Of a stretch of 64,000 bases of DNA, positions 21,268 through 31,402 are shown one piece after another. Position 1 is the first letter of the stretch, and every line of letters starts with the position of its first letter. The notes under the pieces were generated by a model, which ran no database searches, had not been told where the DNA came from, and worked only from the letters and a program-made list of their open reading frames with translations. The DNA is from Dickeya oryzae (GTDB taxonomy: Bacteria > Pseudomonadota > Gammaproteobacteria > Enterobacterales > Enterobacteriaceae): contig NZ_SULL01000015.1 in NCBI RefSeq assembly GCF_009372235.1, positions 1-64,000 of the forward strand. The letters run 5' to 3'. Both the position numbers and the translations under genes were made by a program.

Positions 21268-21879
21268 TCAGTGTTGGCAACCGCAACCGCCGTGGCCGCC
21301 GCAACCGCCTTTACCCTTTTCATGGTCATGATCGTGATCATGGCCGTGGCCACCGCAGCAACCGTCGTGATCATGGTCGTGACCACCGCAGCAGCCTTCA
21401 TGATCATGGTCGTGCGCGCCATGCACATGGCCGTGGGCCAGCTCTTCTTCCGTAGCTTCACGGATAGCAACCACTTCCACGTTGAATTTCAGGTTCTGGC
21501 CTGCCAGCATGTGGTTACCGTCAACCACAACGTGGTCATCCTGCACCTCGGTGATTTCTACCGGTACCGGACCCTGATCGGTATCAGCCAGGAAACGCAT
21601 ACCAACCTGCAGCTCATCCACACCGACAAATACGTCTTTCGGTACGCGCTGAACCAGATTGTCGTCGTATTCGCCGTAGGCATCGTTAGCACCGACGCTA
21701 ACGTCAAAACGCTCGCCCACATCGCGGCCTTCCAGCGCTTTTTCCAAACCGGAAATCAGCGAACCGTGACCATGCAGATAGTCCAGCGGTGCGCTCACCG
21801 GAGACTCATCAACTAATACACCATCTTCTGTACGAACCTGATAAGCCAGGCTGACCACCAGGTCTTTTGCTACTTTCAT
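21268..21879 (-). CDS. slyD: FKBP-type peptidyl-prolyl isomerase / Ni metallochaperone SlyD
   Basis: SlyD is a cytoplasmic FKBP with an inserted chaperone flap and a metal-binding tail that supplies Ni to hydrogenase maturation. The 203-residue product starts MKVAKDLVVSLAYQV. The FKBP core occupies about 1-70 and 130-150, with the flap between. The tail from about residue 150 is exceptionally rich in His and Cys: 16 His and 7 Cys, in DHDHEGCCGGHDHDHDGCCG-type repeats. The tail DNA is itself repetitive and could change in length. In E. coli slyX is adjacent; here it is 5.7 kb away. Confidence 0.96.
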   Translation of the reverse strand: MKVAKDLVVSLAYQVRTEDGVLVDESPVSAPLDYLHGHGSLISGLEKALEGRDVGERFDVSVGANDAYGEYDDNLVQRVPKDVFVGVDELQVGMRFLADTDQGPVPVEITEVQDDHVVVDGNHMLAGQNLKFNVEVVAIREATEEELAHGHVHGAHDHDHEGCCGGHDHDHDGCCGGHGHDHDHDHEKGKGGCGGHGGCGCQH

Positions 21880-22027
21880 GATATCTCCTAGCGTTGGAAA
21901 TCAATTTGCGCAAATTGTAGCGGAAAAACATCCCCATGTATTGCCCGGGATAAAAAACTGTCTGGAAGACCTGTTCCACCGGCGTACCGTGCATCATCCA
22001 CCGCCATTACAGCGGCTTTCAGCCTGG

Positions 22028-22222
22028 CTATTCCGGTCGAAACAGGCCGATGATTTCACCGGCAGGCGGCGTGGCCGCCTTGGGTGGCGCTTCCGACTGG
22101 CTTTGCTGATACCCGCAGTGCACACACACCACGACCTCGTCATCGCCTTCGCGTCCTACCGCCAGCGTATCCTGTGAATGACACTTTGGACACACCGCTC
22201 CGGCAATAAAGCGTTTACGCAT
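22028..22222 (-). CDS. yheV: YheV family putative zinc ribbon protein
   Basis: This is a 64-residue protein with two CxxC pairs (CPKCHSQDT and CVHCGYQQS), a rubredoxin-like zinc ribbon. It is conserved beside kefB in enterobacteria. No function is established. It lies 73 bp after kefB on the same strand and probably shares its transcript. Confidence 0.9.
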   Translation of the reverse strand: MRKRFIAGAVCPKCHSQDTLAVGREGDDEVVVCVHCGYQQSQSEAPPKAATPPAGEIIGLFRPE

Positions 22223-22295
22223 AGTTGTTCTCCGGCTCCTGGTTAATCAGGTCTGCATTCACTTACGACAGACAACTTGTACACCTTGTCCCTGC

Positions 22296-24110
22296 TTAAT
22301 GGTCGTCGTGCTCATCCCAGTCATCCGGGCGACGCCGTTCACGCTGCATTTCTCGCTCAAAGATCTCCTCAAGCTCGCGGCGGGCCTCTTTGACGCGGGA
22401 AATCTGCGCCACATCGCTTTTATGCTGCGGCATCAGTTCACGCAGCATACGCATATCCAGCCGACGAAAATGCTGCTGAGCCCGGTACGCCTGATGGGGA
22501 TGCATGCCGAGTGTAATCAGCGTCTTGCGTCCCAATTCCAGCGCACTCGAAAACGTTTCACGTGTAAACAGGGTGACACCTGCCTGCAGCAGTTCATGCG
22601 CTTCCACACGCCCGCGGGCACGCGCCAGAATCTCCAGATGGGGGAAATGCTGCTGACACAAGTGCACAATCGTCATAGAGTGCTCTGGGTTCACACAGGT
22701 AATCACGATAGATTGCGCCTGATCTGCCCCGGCAGCACGCAGTAATTCGAGCTGAGTCGCGTCACCGTAATACACTTTATAGCCATAGGAGCGCATCAGT
22801 CGCACCGCGCTGATATCACGATCCAATACCGTGATGCGCATTTTGTTGGCCATTAATAAACGCGCGACAACCTGCCCAAAACGCCCGAACCCCACTACGA
22901 TCACCTGAGGCCGGTCATTCTCCACATAATGCTTTTCATCCACCTCTTCCTGATGGTTAAAGCGGCGCGATAACAGTTTGTCGATCAGCGTCATCAGCAG
23001 CGGCGTCAGCATCATCGACAGAGTGACCGTCACCAGTAACAACGGCAGTTGTGACCCTTTCAGTACCCGATACGTCGCCGCAGAAGAAAACAGCACGAAA
23101 GCAAATTCACCGCCCTGACTGAGCACACAGGCAAACTGCAATCGTTCAGAGGAACGCAGCCCGTACATCCATGCCAGCAGGTACAAAATAATCCCTTTCA
23201 CCACCACCAGAATCGCCACACCCGTCAACACCATCAGGATATTGGCGTACAGTATCCCGAGGTTGAGCGACATGCCGACCGAAATGAAAAACAGCCCCAA
23301 CAGCAACCCTTTAAATGGCTCGATGGCGATTTCCAGTTCATGGCGGTATTCGCTCTCCGCCAGCAGCACACCGGCGATAAACGTGCCGAGCGCCATCGAC
23401 AGGCCGAGCGCATCCATAAACAGCGCCGAACCTAACACCAGCAACAGCGCAGCGGCGGTGAACACTTCACGCACACCGGAGGCGGCGATAAACCGGAACA
23501 GCGGGCGCACCAGATAGCGACCGCCAATCAGCATGCCGCCAAATGCCACCACCTTCAGCACCACCTGCCGCCAGTCATCCAGTTCGCCTTGTACCCCCGC
23601 CAGTACCGGGATCAGCGCTAACGCTGGGATAACCGCCAGATCCTGAAACAGCAGCACAGAAAAGCCGAGCTGACCGGCCTCGTTACGGTGCATGCCTTTT
23701 TCCCGCATCAGCTGTAACGCGATAGCCGTAGAAGACATCGCCAGCCCAATGCCGCCGATCATCGCCGACTGCCAGGAAAAATGACTCAGATACAACGCGC
23801 CACCCAATAGCGTCGCGCTCAGCAAAACCTGCGCCGCACCGGTACCGAAGATAGACCGCCGCAGCCGCCACAATTTGGCCGGGTCCAGTTCCAGGCCAAT
23901 GATAAACATCAGGAAGACCACACCCAGCTCGGAAAAATGCAGGATGGCTTCCACATCACGGATGAATCCCAGCCCCCACGGGCCAATGGCGATACCGGCC
24001 AGCAAGTAGCCCAGCACCGCACCAATCCCCAGCCGTGCGGCAATCGGCACCATCAACACGGCGACAAACAGGAACAACACCCCGGCGTTCAATAACGAAG
24101 ACGTTTCCAT
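22296..24110 (-). CDS. kefB: Glutathione-gated K+/H+ antiporter KefB
   Basis: KefB is an inner-membrane potassium efflux system of the CPA2 family that is opened by glutathione adducts and protects against electrophiles. The 604 residues from [10 protein letters not shown] hold about 12-13 membrane helices (about 1-380). Next comes an RCK/KTN regulatory domain with the nucleotide motif [14 protein letters not shown] (about 400-520) and a charged C-terminal tail rich in Arg and Glu. An upstream in-frame ATG, 13 codons earlier, lies inside kefG and was not used. It forms a kefG-kefB-yheV unit. Confidence 0.95.
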   Translation of the reverse strand: METSSLLNAGVLFLFVAVLMVPIAARLGIGAVLGYLLAGIAIGPWGLGFIRDVEAILHFSELGVVFLMFIIGLELDPAKLWRLRRSIFGTGAAQVLLSATLLGGALYLSHFSWQSAMIGGIGLAMSSTAIALQLMREKGMHRNEAGQLGFSVLLFQDLAVIPALALIPVLAGVQGELDDWRQVVLKVVAFGGMLIGGRYLVRPLFRFIAASGVREVFTAAALLLVLGSALFMDALGLSMALGTFIAGVLLAESEYRHELEIAIEPFKGLLLGLFFISVGMSLNLGILYANILMVLTGVAILVVVKGIILYLLAWMYGLRSSERLQFACVLSQGGEFAFVLFSSAATYRVLKGSQLPLLLVTVTLSMMLTPLLMTLIDKLLSRRFNHQEEVDEKHYVENDRPQVIVVGFGRFGQVVARLLMANKMRITVLDRDISAVRLMRSYGYKVYYGDATQLELLRAAGADQAQSIVITCVNPEHSMTIVHLCQQHFPHLEILARARGRVEAHELLQAGVTLFTRETFSSALELGRKTLITLGMHPHQAYRAQQHFRRLDMRMLRELMPQHKSDVAQISRVKEARRELEEIFEREMQRERRRPDDWDEHDDH

Positions 24111-24112
24111 GT

Positions 24113-24667
24113 TTAGTAATCCCCATGGGGAAACGGTGACGCCAGCCAATCGCTGTAGGCTTTAGCGTGTTCCCGTAATACATCAGGCGGCAAACGCCGG
24201 GCCCAGTAAATCACCAGCGGCGATAGCCAATTCATGTGGCACATGGCCGCCGTCATCTCAAACGGTCGCAGGACGTCATCCATCGAGTAGCGGTTCACGC
24301 CCGACGCACGGTAGGCGTCTTGCGGCTCACCGGTCGTGACCACCGAGCGCCAATATTTTCCGGCCAGCGCATTACCGCCGACCCCGTTGGCAAAGCCACG
24401 CGTCAGTACCCTGTCCAGCCACTCTTTCAGCAATGCCGGACAACTGTAGGTATAAAGCGGGTGCTGGAACACAATCAGTTGGTGATCACGCAGCAACTGC
24501 TGCTCATGATGAATGTCGATAAAAAAATCAGGATAGTGTGCATACAGGTCGTGCACCGTGACATGCCCAAGTTGCCGGGCATAGTGCAGTAGCAGCTTAT
24601 TCGCGACCGAATCCTGAGATTCCGGATGGGCAAACAGCAGCAAAATCTTTGGTGGCTGCGACATCAT
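24113..24667 (-). CDS. kefG: KefB ancillary flavoprotein KefG
   Basis: KefG is a flavodoxin-fold quinone-reductase-like subunit needed for full KefB activity. From [10 protein letters not shown] it has 184 residues with [19 protein letters not shown] (FMN-binding loop) and [20 protein letters not shown], as in E. coli KefG. It ends three bases before kefB, in one operon. Seven further in-frame codons upstream were not used. Confidence 0.95.
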   Translation of the reverse strand: MMSQPPKILLLFAHPESQDSVANKLLLHYARQLGHVTVHDLYAHYPDFFIDIHHEQQLLRDHQLIVFQHPLYTYSCPALLKEWLDRVLTRGFANGVGGNALAGKYWRSVVTTGEPQDAYRASGVNRYSMDDVLRPFEMTAAMCHMNWLSPLVIYWARRLPPDVLREHAKAYSDWLASPFPHGDY

Positions 24668-24787
24668 TCCCCTCCAGGGCGTCGTCATTGCAGGTATTTT
24701 CGGCTACCATGCGTAGTGCAATACAACAGGACACGGCAGTCCTGATACCCGATCGGTAATTTAACATATTTGAACATTTGGCGCGTT

Positions 24788-26707
24788 ATGATTGTTTTCT
24801 CCTCTTTGCAAATTCGACGCGGTACACGGGTACTGCTGGACAACGCCACTGCCACCATCAACCCAGGTCAGAAAGTCGGTCTGGTAGGTAAAAACGGCTG
24901 TGGCAAATCAACCCTGTTGTCATTACTGAAAGGGGAAATCAGCGCCGACGGCGGCAGCGTCACCTTTCCGCAAAACTGGGCACTGGCATGGGTGAATCAG
25001 GAAACCCCGGCGCTGGCGCGCTCGGCGCTTGATTATGTGATAGACGGCGACCGTGAGTATCGCCAGTTGGAAGCCGACCTCGACGCCGCCAACGCCCGCA
25101 ACGACGGCAACGCTATCGCCACTCTGCACGGCAAACTGGACGCGATTCAGGCCTGGTCGATCCAAGCCCGCGCCGCCAGCCTGCTCAACGGGCTGGGTTT
25201 TCAGCAAGACCAGTTACAACGATCCGTCAGTGATTTCTCCGGTGGCTGGCGTATGCGTCTGAATCTGGCGCAAGCGCTGATTTGCCGCTCCGACTTACTG
25301 CTGCTTGATGAACCGACTAACCACCTGGATCTGGATGCGGTGATCTGGCTGGAGAAATGGCTGAAAAATTATCCGGGTACGCTGGTGCTGATATCCCATG
25401 ACCGGGACTTTCTTGACCCGATCGCCAACCGCATCCTGCACATCGAGCAGGAAACCCTGTTCGAGTACACCGGCAACTACACCTCGTTCGAGCAACAGCG
25501 CGCCACCCGTCTGGCCCAGCAACAGGCGATGTACCAGCACCAGCAGGAGCGGGTCGCGCATCTGCAGCACTATATCGACCGTTTTCGCGCCAAAGCCAGT
25601 AAAGCCAAACAGGCCCAAAGCCGTATCAAGATGCTCGAACGCATGGAGCTTATCGCCCCGGCGCATGTCGACAACCCGTTCCGCTTCAGCTTTCGTGAAC
25701 CGCAAGCGCTGCCCAACCCACTGTTGCGGATGGAAAAGGTCAGCGCGGGCTACGGCGACCGGTTGATTCTTGATTCTATCAAACTCAATCTGGTGCCCGG
25801 CTCACGCATCGGGTTACTGGGCCACAATGGCGCTGGTAAATCGACGCTCATCAAACTGCTGGCGGGCGAACTGCAGCCGTTTAGCGGCGACATCGGCCTG
25901 GCCAAAGGCATACGGCTGGGGTATTTCGCTCAGCACCAGTTGGAGTTTCTGCGCCCCGACGAGTCACCGTTACAGCACCTGACCCGACTGGCAGAGCGCG
26001 AGACCGAGCAGCAACTGCGTGATTATCTCGGCGGTTTCGGCTTTCGGGGCGACAAGGTCACCGAGTGCACCGAGCGTTTTTCCGGCGGCGAAAAAGCACG
26101 GCTGGTGCTGGCGCTGATTGTCTGGCAGCGCCCTAACCTGTTGCTGCTCGATGAACCGACCAACCATTTGGATCTCGACATGCGTCAGGCGCTAACCGAA
26201 GCGTTGATCGACTTCGACGGCGCGCTGGTGGTGGTATCGCACGATCGTCACCTGATCCGATCTACCACCGACGATCTCTATCTGGTGCACGACGGTAAAG
26301 TCGAGCCGTTTGACGGCGATCTGGAAGATTACCAGCAGTGGCTATTGGATGCCCAGAAGCAGGATAACGCGGCAGAATCCGCCCCCAAAGACAACGCCGC
26401 CAACAGTGCGCAGTCGAGGAAGGATCAAAAACGGCGTGACGCCGAACTGCGCGCTCTGACCCAACCGCTGCGTAAGCAGATAACCCAACTGGAACAACAG
26501 ATGGAGAAGTTGCAGGCAACGCTGAGTGCGGTAGAAGAGCGCCTTGCCGACAGCGGGTTATATGACGTCAGCCGCAAAAGCGAATTGACCGACTGCTTGC
26601 AAAAACAAAGCGCGACGAAGGCCGAACTGGAGAACACCGAAATGGCCTGGCTGGATGCGCAGGAACAACTCGAACAGTTGCTGCGCGACGCAGAGACGCA
26701 GGGTTAA
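24788..26707 (+). CDS. yheS: ABC-F ATPase YheS
   Basis: YheS is a soluble ABC-F protein (639 residues) with two ATPase cassettes, without membrane segments, thought to act on the ribosome. Cassette 1 has GLVGKNGCGKSTL and signature FSGGWRMR. The linker (about 245-305) is helical and charged. Cassette 2 has GLLGHNGAGKSTL and FSGGEKAR. A C-terminal coiled coil follows (about 530-639, with LRKQITQLEQQMEKLQ). The start MIVFSSLQIRRG matches the family; six upstream codons were not used. It is divergent from kefG. Confidence 0.95.
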   Translation: MIVFSSLQIRRGTRVLLDNATATINPGQKVGLVGKNGCGKSTLLSLLKGEISADGGSVTFPQNWALAWVNQETPALARSALDYVIDGDREYRQLEADLDAANARNDGNAIATLHGKLDAIQAWSIQARAASLLNGLGFQQDQLQRSVSDFSGGWRMRLNLAQALICRSDLLLLDEPTNHLDLDAVIWLEKWLKNYPGTLVLISHDRDFLDPIANRILHIEQETLFEYTGNYTSFEQQRATRLAQQQAMYQHQQERVAHLQHYIDRFRAKASKAKQAQSRIKMLERMELIAPAHVDNPFRFSFREPQALPNPLLRMEKVSAGYGDRLILDSIKLNLVPGSRIGLLGHNGAGKSTLIKLLAGELQPFSGDIGLAKGIRLGYFAQHQLEFLRPDESPLQHLTRLAERETEQQLRDYLGGFGFRGDKVTECTERFSGGEKARLVLALIVWQRPNLLLLDEPTNHLDLDMRQALTEALIDFDGALVVVSHDRHLIRSTTDDLYLVHDGKVEPFDGDLEDYQQWLLDAQKQDNAAESAPKDNAANSAQSRKDQKRRDAELRALTQPLRKQITQLEQQMEKLQATLSAVEERLADSGLYDVSRKSELTDCLQKQSATKAELENTEMAWLDAQEQLEQLLRDAETQG

Positions 26708-26734
26708 GCTAATACCGTTAAGCACCATCCTGAG

Positions 26735-26769
26735 TGAACGGCGGGCGCCATACGGTGGCCCGCCGTTCA
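26735..26769. terminator. Bidirectional hairpin between yheS and lysE-type gene
   Basis: TGAACGGCGGGC pairs perfectly with GCCCGCCGTTCA over 12 bp around an 11-nt loop, between two convergent genes. No long T tract follows on either strand. Confidence 0.7.
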
Positions 26770-26786
26770 GGTTCTCTTGACGATGA

Positions 26787-27392
26787 TTAATGCCAAATCA
26801 TCAGCACGCAGGTCGCCGTCAGTAACCCCATCGCAAGATTAAACACCTTCCAGGCACGCGGACTTTGCAGCAGGCGGCCGATCATCGCACCAAATCCCAG
26901 CCAGATAACCCCGGCCACGAAATTAACGCACACCATCGCCACGCTGATAGCCACCACCGACCCAACATAGCCATCACCAGACAGGCTAAACCCAGCCACC
27001 GCACCCAACGACATCAGCCAGGCTTTGGGGTTGAGGAACTGCAACAATCCACCCTGATACAACGGAATCGGCCGCGGTGGTGCCGTTTCGGTATCCAGCT
27101 TTTCGTAAGCCGCGGTGGCAATCTTCCACGATAACCACAGCAGATAGGCACTACCCAGCACCTTCAGCGCCAGATGCAGCGAGGGATAAAGCAGGATAAG
27201 ACTACCCAACCCCAGTGCCACCAACAGCAGTATGCTTTGCATACCGATCATAATGCCCAGCATCAACGACATGGAACGTAATACGCCAAAGTTGGCTGCG
27301 GAGGCAGTAAGTAGCATATTATTGGGCCCTGGTGTAATGGCAGCGACCCACAAGAAACCGAGCATTGAAAGAAACAGGCTGACGTGCTCCAT
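26787..27392 (-). CDS. LysE/RhtB-family amino acid exporter
   Basis: This is an inner-membrane exporter of the LysE/RhtB superfamily (201 residues from MEHVSLFLSM), with about six hydrophobic helices. The family signature AAITPGPNNML is near residue 20, and FLNPKAWLMSLG is near the middle. Family members export amino acids, homoserine lactones or analogues; the substrate here is unknown. It is inserted between yheS and yheT, which are adjacent in E. coli, and is transcribed opposite to both. Confidence 0.88.
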   Translation of the reverse strand: MEHVSLFLSMLGFLWVAAITPGPNNMLLTASAANFGVLRSMSLMLGIMIGMQSILLLVALGLGSLILLYPSLHLALKVLGSAYLLWLSWKIATAAYEKLDTETAPPRPIPLYQGGLLQFLNPKAWLMSLGAVAGFSLSGDGYVGSVVAISVAMVCVNFVAGVIWLGFGAMIGRLLQSPRAWKVFNLAMGLLTATCVLMIWH

Positions 27393-27510
27393 GAAACGAC
27401 GATCCTTTAACATAAGGGACGTTAAACCTAGCAGCGCAGCAGGATGCAGACAAGTGCTTCGCCATGCCGCGACGGGCTCCCATGCCTCTTTTCATCATGG
27501 CTCTCTTTTT

Positions 27511-28509
27511 ATGAATAATTCTTCTTACCGTAGTGCGTGCTTTCAGCCCCTGCCGGGTGGGCGCAACCCGCATATTCAGACACTATTGCCACGTCTGCTT
27601 CGTCGTCGTGCGGCCCTGAAACCCGTCTGGCAGCGTCTGCCCCTGCCAGACGGCGATTTTATCGACCTGGCCTGGAGCGAAGCGCCACAACAGGCGGCAC
27701 ATAAACCCCGTGTGGTACTGTTTCACGGGCTGGAAGGTAGTTTTCACAGCCCTTACGCTCACGGACTGATGGCAGCCTGCCAACAGCGCGGCTGGCTGGC
27801 GGTGGTGATGCACTTTCGTGGTTGCAGCGGACAACCGAACCGCCTGCCACGGGCGTATCACGCCAGCGAAACCGAAGATGCGCGCTACTTCCTGCACTGG
27901 CTGCGTCAGACGCTGGGTGAAGTCCCTACCGTCGCGGCGGGGTTTTCTCTGGGCGGGAATATGCTGGCTTGCCTGCTGGCACAACAAGGTGCCGCCTGCC
28001 CGTTGGATGCCGCGGCGGTGGTCTCCGCGCCGTTGATGCTAGAACCGTGTAGCACCCGTCTGGAGCAGGGTTTTTCACGCATTTACCAGTTCTATCTGCT
28101 GAATTCACTGCGTCGCAACGCCTTGCACAAGCTGACGATGTACCCCGATTGCCTGCCGGTGTCCGCCAGTCGGTTACGTCGGGTGCATCACCTGCGGGAG
28201 TTTGACGAGCTGGTCACATCGCCTCTGCACGGTTTTACCGACGCAACCGATTATTACCGGCGCAGCAGCGCCCTGCCGTTGCTGCCGCGTATCCGCCAGC
28301 CATTGCTGGTCATCCACGCCAAAGACGACCCGTTTATGACGCCGGAGGTCATCGCTGATGTCTCGCAACTCCCTGCCAATATCGACTATCAGTTGACGGA
28401 GCATGGTGGTCATGTCGGGTTTGTTGGCGGATCCTGGCGGCGGCCTGAATTGTGGCTGGAGCACCGTATTCCCGAGTGGTTTACCCCTTATCTGGAGCAG
28501 AACGCATGA
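27511..28509 (+). CDS. yheT: YheT family alpha/beta hydrolase
   Basis: This is an alpha/beta-hydrolase fold protein of the YheT/ABHD1-3 group (332 residues from [20 protein letters not shown]). The nucleophile elbow is [12 protein letters not shown], the catalytic His lies in [12 protein letters not shown], and [14 protein letters not shown] forms the oxyanion region. Its natural substrate is not established. The stop overlaps the yheU start (ATGA). Confidence 0.92.
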   Translation: MNNSSYRSACFQPLPGGRNPHIQTLLPRLLRRRAALKPVWQRLPLPDGDFIDLAWSEAPQQAAHKPRVVLFHGLEGSFHSPYAHGLMAACQQRGWLAVVMHFRGCSGQPNRLPRAYHASETEDARYFLHWLRQTLGEVPTVAAGFSLGGNMLACLLAQQGAACPLDAAAVVSAPLMLEPCSTRLEQGFSRIYQFYLLNSLRRNALHKLTMYPDCLPVSASRLRRVHHLREFDELVTSPLHGFTDATDYYRRSSALPLLPRIRQPLLVIHAKDDPFMTPEVIADVSQLPANIDYQLTEHGGHVGFVGGSWRRPELWLEHRIPEWFTPYLEQNA

Positions 28510-28751
28510 TCATTCCCTGGCAAGAATTGGCACCGGAAACACTGCAAAATCTGATTGAATCATTCGTCCTGCGTGAAGGCACCGACTACGGCGAGCAGGA
28601 GCGCACACTGGAAGAAAAAGTGGCGGAGATAGGTCAGCAACTGGCAAACGGCGAGGTCGTCCTGGTGTGGTCGGAATTACACGAAACCGTCAACATCATG
28701 CCCCGCCGCCAGCTCAGCAATAATGAACGGAATGAACGGTATCAGCCCTGA
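28506..28751 (+). CDS. yheU: YheU family protein
   Basis: This is an 81-residue protein of the UPF0270 (YheU) family, starting [13 protein letters not shown]. Its function is not established. It overlaps the yheT stop by four bases and belongs to the conserved yheT-yheU-prkB series. Confidence 0.93.
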   Translation: MIIPWQELAPETLQNLIESFVLREGTDYGEQERTLEEKVAEIGQQLANGEVVLVWSELHETVNIMPRRQLSNNERNERYQP

Positions 28752-28808
28752 ATCAATCGCTTAAAAACGTAAATTGCCGTGTCAGTGTGCGATAAACATG
28801 CTAACAAT

Positions 28809-28856
28809 GATCAGATATTACATGGATCAGATACAACATGGCTCAGATATAACATG
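28809..28856 (+). repeat. Three tandem 16-bp repeats before prkB
   Basis: Three adjacent imperfect 16-mers of the form GMTCAGATAYWACATG lie 86 bp upstream of the prkB start. Each carries an ATG and a GATC or near-GATC. They do not encode a recognisable product. They may be a slippage-prone part of the leader. Confidence 0.8.
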
Positions 28857-28941
28857 GCCTGATGGCTCTGCACGGCATTGCTCTTACGCATCGAATGATG
28901 ACTTCACCGAAGATTGCCCTACACATCGGAGGTTACACACC

Positions 28942-29811
28942 ATGTCGCACCAGCACCCGATTATCGCGGTCACCGGCTCCAGCGGCGCGGGAACCACGAC
29001 CACCAGCCTGGCGTTTCGCAAGATCTTCCAGCAACTGAATCTGCGCGCCGCACTGGTGGATGGCGACAGCTATCACCGCTATACCCGACCGGAAATGGAT
29101 ATGGCGATCCGCAAGGCTCGGGACCTGGGGCGTCACATCAGTTATTTCGGGCCAGAAGCCAATGACTTCAGCCAACTGGAAAACACCTTTATCGAATACG
29201 GTCGTAGCGGCACCGGGCAGACCCGCAAATACCTGCACACCTATGATGAAGCCATCCCCTACAATCAGGTGCCGGGGACGTTCACGCCCTGGGAGCCAAT
29301 GCCAGAGCCGACCGACCTGCTGTTCTATGAGGGATTACACGGCGGCGTGGTCACCGCGCAGCATGATGTTGCCCGGCATGTCGACCTGCTGGTCGGCGTG
29401 GTGCCAATAGTCAACCTGGAATGGATTCAGAAGCTGGTACGTGATGTCAACGAACGCGGCCACTCCCGCGAGGCGGTGATGGATTCTGTCGTGCGCTCGA
29501 TGGAAGACTACATCACCCATATCACGCCGCAGTTTTCCCGCACCCATATCAACTTCCAGCGCGTACCGACGGTCGATACCTCTAACCCGTTCGCCGCCAA
29601 AGCCATTCCCTCAATGGACGAAAGTTTCGTGGTGATCCACTTTCAGGGGCTGGACCGCATCGATTACCCCTATCTGCTGGCCATGTTGCAGGGCTCGTTC
29701 ATTTCCCACATCAATACGCTGGTAGTGCCGGGTGGCAAAATGGGGCTGGCGATGGAGTTGATCATGATGCCGCTGGTACAGCGGTTGATGGAGGGCAATA
29801 AAATCGACTGA
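28942..29811 (+). CDS. prkB: Phosphoribulokinase-like protein PrkB
   Basis: PrkB is a phosphoribulokinase/uridine-kinase-family protein (289 residues) found near crp in enterobacteria that lack RuBisCO; its true substrate is unknown. The P-loop region is TGSSGAGTTTTSLAF, where the usual GKT/S lysine is Thr, a feature shared with E. coli PrkB. RYTRPEMDMAIRKARD and LFYEGLHGGVV are also family motifs. The start at MSHQHPII follows GGAGG. Three tandem 16-bp repeats lie upstream. Confidence 0.93.
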   Translation: MSHQHPIIAVTGSSGAGTTTTSLAFRKIFQQLNLRAALVDGDSYHRYTRPEMDMAIRKARDLGRHISYFGPEANDFSQLENTFIEYGRSGTGQTRKYLHTYDEAIPYNQVPGTFTPWEPMPEPTDLLFYEGLHGGVVTAQHDVARHVDLLVGVVPIVNLEWIQKLVRDVNERGHSREAVMDSVVRSMEDYITHITPQFSRTHINFQRVPTVDTSNPFAAKAIPSMDESFVVIHFQGLDRIDYPYLLAMLQGSFISHINTLVVPGGKMGLAMELIMMPLVQRLMEGNKID

Positions 29812-29911
29812 CATCGGCGATAAAACCGATGATAAGCACCAATAATAAGCGCCGATGAACCGGCGCTTAACGACGCGGCGGCCACGACAGCACGCCGCCG
29901 CGAGCAGGCGC

Positions 29912-30319
29912 TTAATCCAGCGCGATCACTTCATGGCTATGGGTGATGTTCACCGCTTTTCCCAGCATCAACGCCACAGAGCAGTATTTTTCGGCTGACA
30001 GCGACACCGCACGTTCCACGGCTTTATCGCCCAAGCCCTTGCCAGTGACGATAAAATGCAGGTTGATGGCAGTGAACAGACGCGGTGCTTCCTCGCGGCG
30101 TTCAGACGTCAGGCGGACTTCACAATCCACCACGTCATGGCGGCCTTTTTGCAGGATAGACACCACATCGATGGCGCTGCATCCGCCTGCGGCCATCAGT
30201 ACCATTTCCATCGGGCTGGGCGCTTTATCGCCTGCGTTGCCGTCCATCAACAGTTGATGCCCGGAAGCGGATTCACCAAGAAACGTTAACCCTTCAACCC
30301 ATTTCACCCGCGCCTGCAT
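29912..30319 (-). CDS. yhfA: OsmC-family protein YhfA
   Basis: This is a 135-residue OsmC/Ohr-family protein from MQARVKWVEG. It has the two family cysteines, in AAGGCSAIDVVS and EKYCSVALMLG. OsmC-fold proteins reduce organic hydroperoxides, but YhfA itself is not well characterised. It is divergent from crp as in E. coli. Six upstream in-frame codons were not used. Confidence 0.93.
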   Translation of the reverse strand: MQARVKWVEGLTFLGESASGHQLLMDGNAGDKAPSPMEMVLMAAGGCSAIDVVSILQKGRHDVVDCEVRLTSERREEAPRLFTAINLHFIVTGKGLGDKAVERAVSLSAEKYCSVALMLGKAVNITHSHEVIALD

Positions 30320-30648
30320 AATTTTGTCCTCAATCAATTATTTTTGAAATTTTACATCGCTTATGTACAAAAAAGCCTGATAATCAGAGCCTAATCATGC
30401 TGAAGCGAGACAACACAAGACACTACACTCAACCTGTGTTACAAACGAAAGCGTAAACCGGCATGTGTTGTTGCGTCGATACCTGACCCACCACCGGCTT
30501 ACTGGCGTCATCTGATAGACAGCCTCAGTATATTCCCTGACGTCATTCCGCCAGGACGGAATTGAATTATAACTATGTTATCACGCCGTACAGGGAACTC
30601 TGAGCCCTGTGATTTGCGCAGTGAATTAACAACAGAGGATAACAGCGA
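30320..30648. promoter_or_regulatory. yhfA-crp divergent regulatory region
   Basis: These 329 bp separate yhfA (minus) and crp (plus). The segment near 30400, including GAAGCGAGACAACACAAGAC, resembles the E. coli crp leader. GAGGATAAC precedes the crp ATG. In E. coli this region holds autoregulatory CRP sites and a divergent RNA promoter; I did not find full-consensus CRP sites here. Confidence 0.5.
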
Positions 30649-31281
30649 ATGGTTCTCGGCAAACCGCAAACAGACCCGACTCTCGAATGGTTCCTTTCTC
30701 ATTGCCACATTCACAAGTACCCATCGAAGAGCACCCTAATCCACCAGGGTGAAAAAGCAGAGACGCTTTACTACATCGTGAAAGGCTCGGTTGCCGTGCT
30801 GATCAAGGATGAAGAAGGCAAGGAAATGATTCTGTCTTATCTGAATCAGGGCGATTTTATTGGCGAACTTGGCTTGTTTGAAGACGGGCAGGAACGCAGT
30901 GCGTGGGTGCGGGCAAAAACAGCCTGTGAAGTTGCTGAAATCTCCTATAAAAAATTCCGCCAGCTCATCCAGGTCAACCCGGACATTCTGATGCGCTTGT
31001 CCTCACAGATGGCACGTCGTCTACAGGTTACTTCGCAAAAAGTCGGCAACCTGGCGTTCCTCGACGTGACGGGCCGCATCGCGCAAACCCTGCTTAATCT
31101 GGCTAAACAGCCGGATGCCATGACCCACCCGGATGGGATGCAGATTAAGATCACCCGTCAGGAAATCGGCCAGATCGTCGGCTGTTCCCGCGAAACTGTC
31201 GGCCGTATTTTGAAAATGCTGGAAGACCAGAACCTGATCTCCGCCCACGGTAAAACCATCGTGGTATACGGTACTCGCTGA
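30649..31281 (+). CDS. crp: cAMP receptor protein
   Basis: CRP is the global cAMP-responsive activator, 210 residues, starting [20 protein letters not shown]. The cAMP pocket [20 protein letters not shown] (about residues 72-91) is intact. So are the recognition helix region [20 protein letters not shown] and the C-terminus [11 protein letters not shown]. In Dickeya CRP is a major activator of pel genes, and a full-consensus CRP site lies before pelC in this window. Confidence 0.99.
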   Translation: MVLGKPQTDPTLEWFLSHCHIHKYPSKSTLIHQGEKAETLYYIVKGSVAVLIKDEEGKEMILSYLNQGDFIGELGLFEDGQERSAWVRAKTACEVAEISYKKFRQLIQVNPDILMRLSSQMARRLQVTSQKVGNLAFLDVTGRIAQTLLNLAKQPDAMTHPDGMQIKITRQEIGQIVGCSRETVGRILKMLEDQNLISAHGKTIVVYGTR

Positions 31282-31308
31282 TCCCATCAGCAACCCCGTT
31301 ATCGGACA

Positions 31309-31333
31309 GGGCGGCCAGATGGCCGCCCTTTTT
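31309..31333 (+). terminator. Terminator of crp
   Basis: GGGCGGCC / GGCCGCCC with an AGAT loop and five Ts follows the crp stop by 27 bp. This is a textbook rho-independent terminator. It marks the left edge of the inserted ascorbate locus. Confidence 0.95.
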
Positions 31334-31402
31334 GTCTCACATAATCTCACATGGTCCACACCGTTCCCCGGCTCAAACACCGTCGCCTGACGGCATCCGG
31401 TA

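Noticed and set aside
28942-29811. Sign of a Calvin cycle from a phosphoribulokinase-like gene
   Set aside because: PrkB is conserved next to crp in enterobacteria without RuBisCO, and its P-loop lacks the usual lysine; no other carbon fixation gene is seen.
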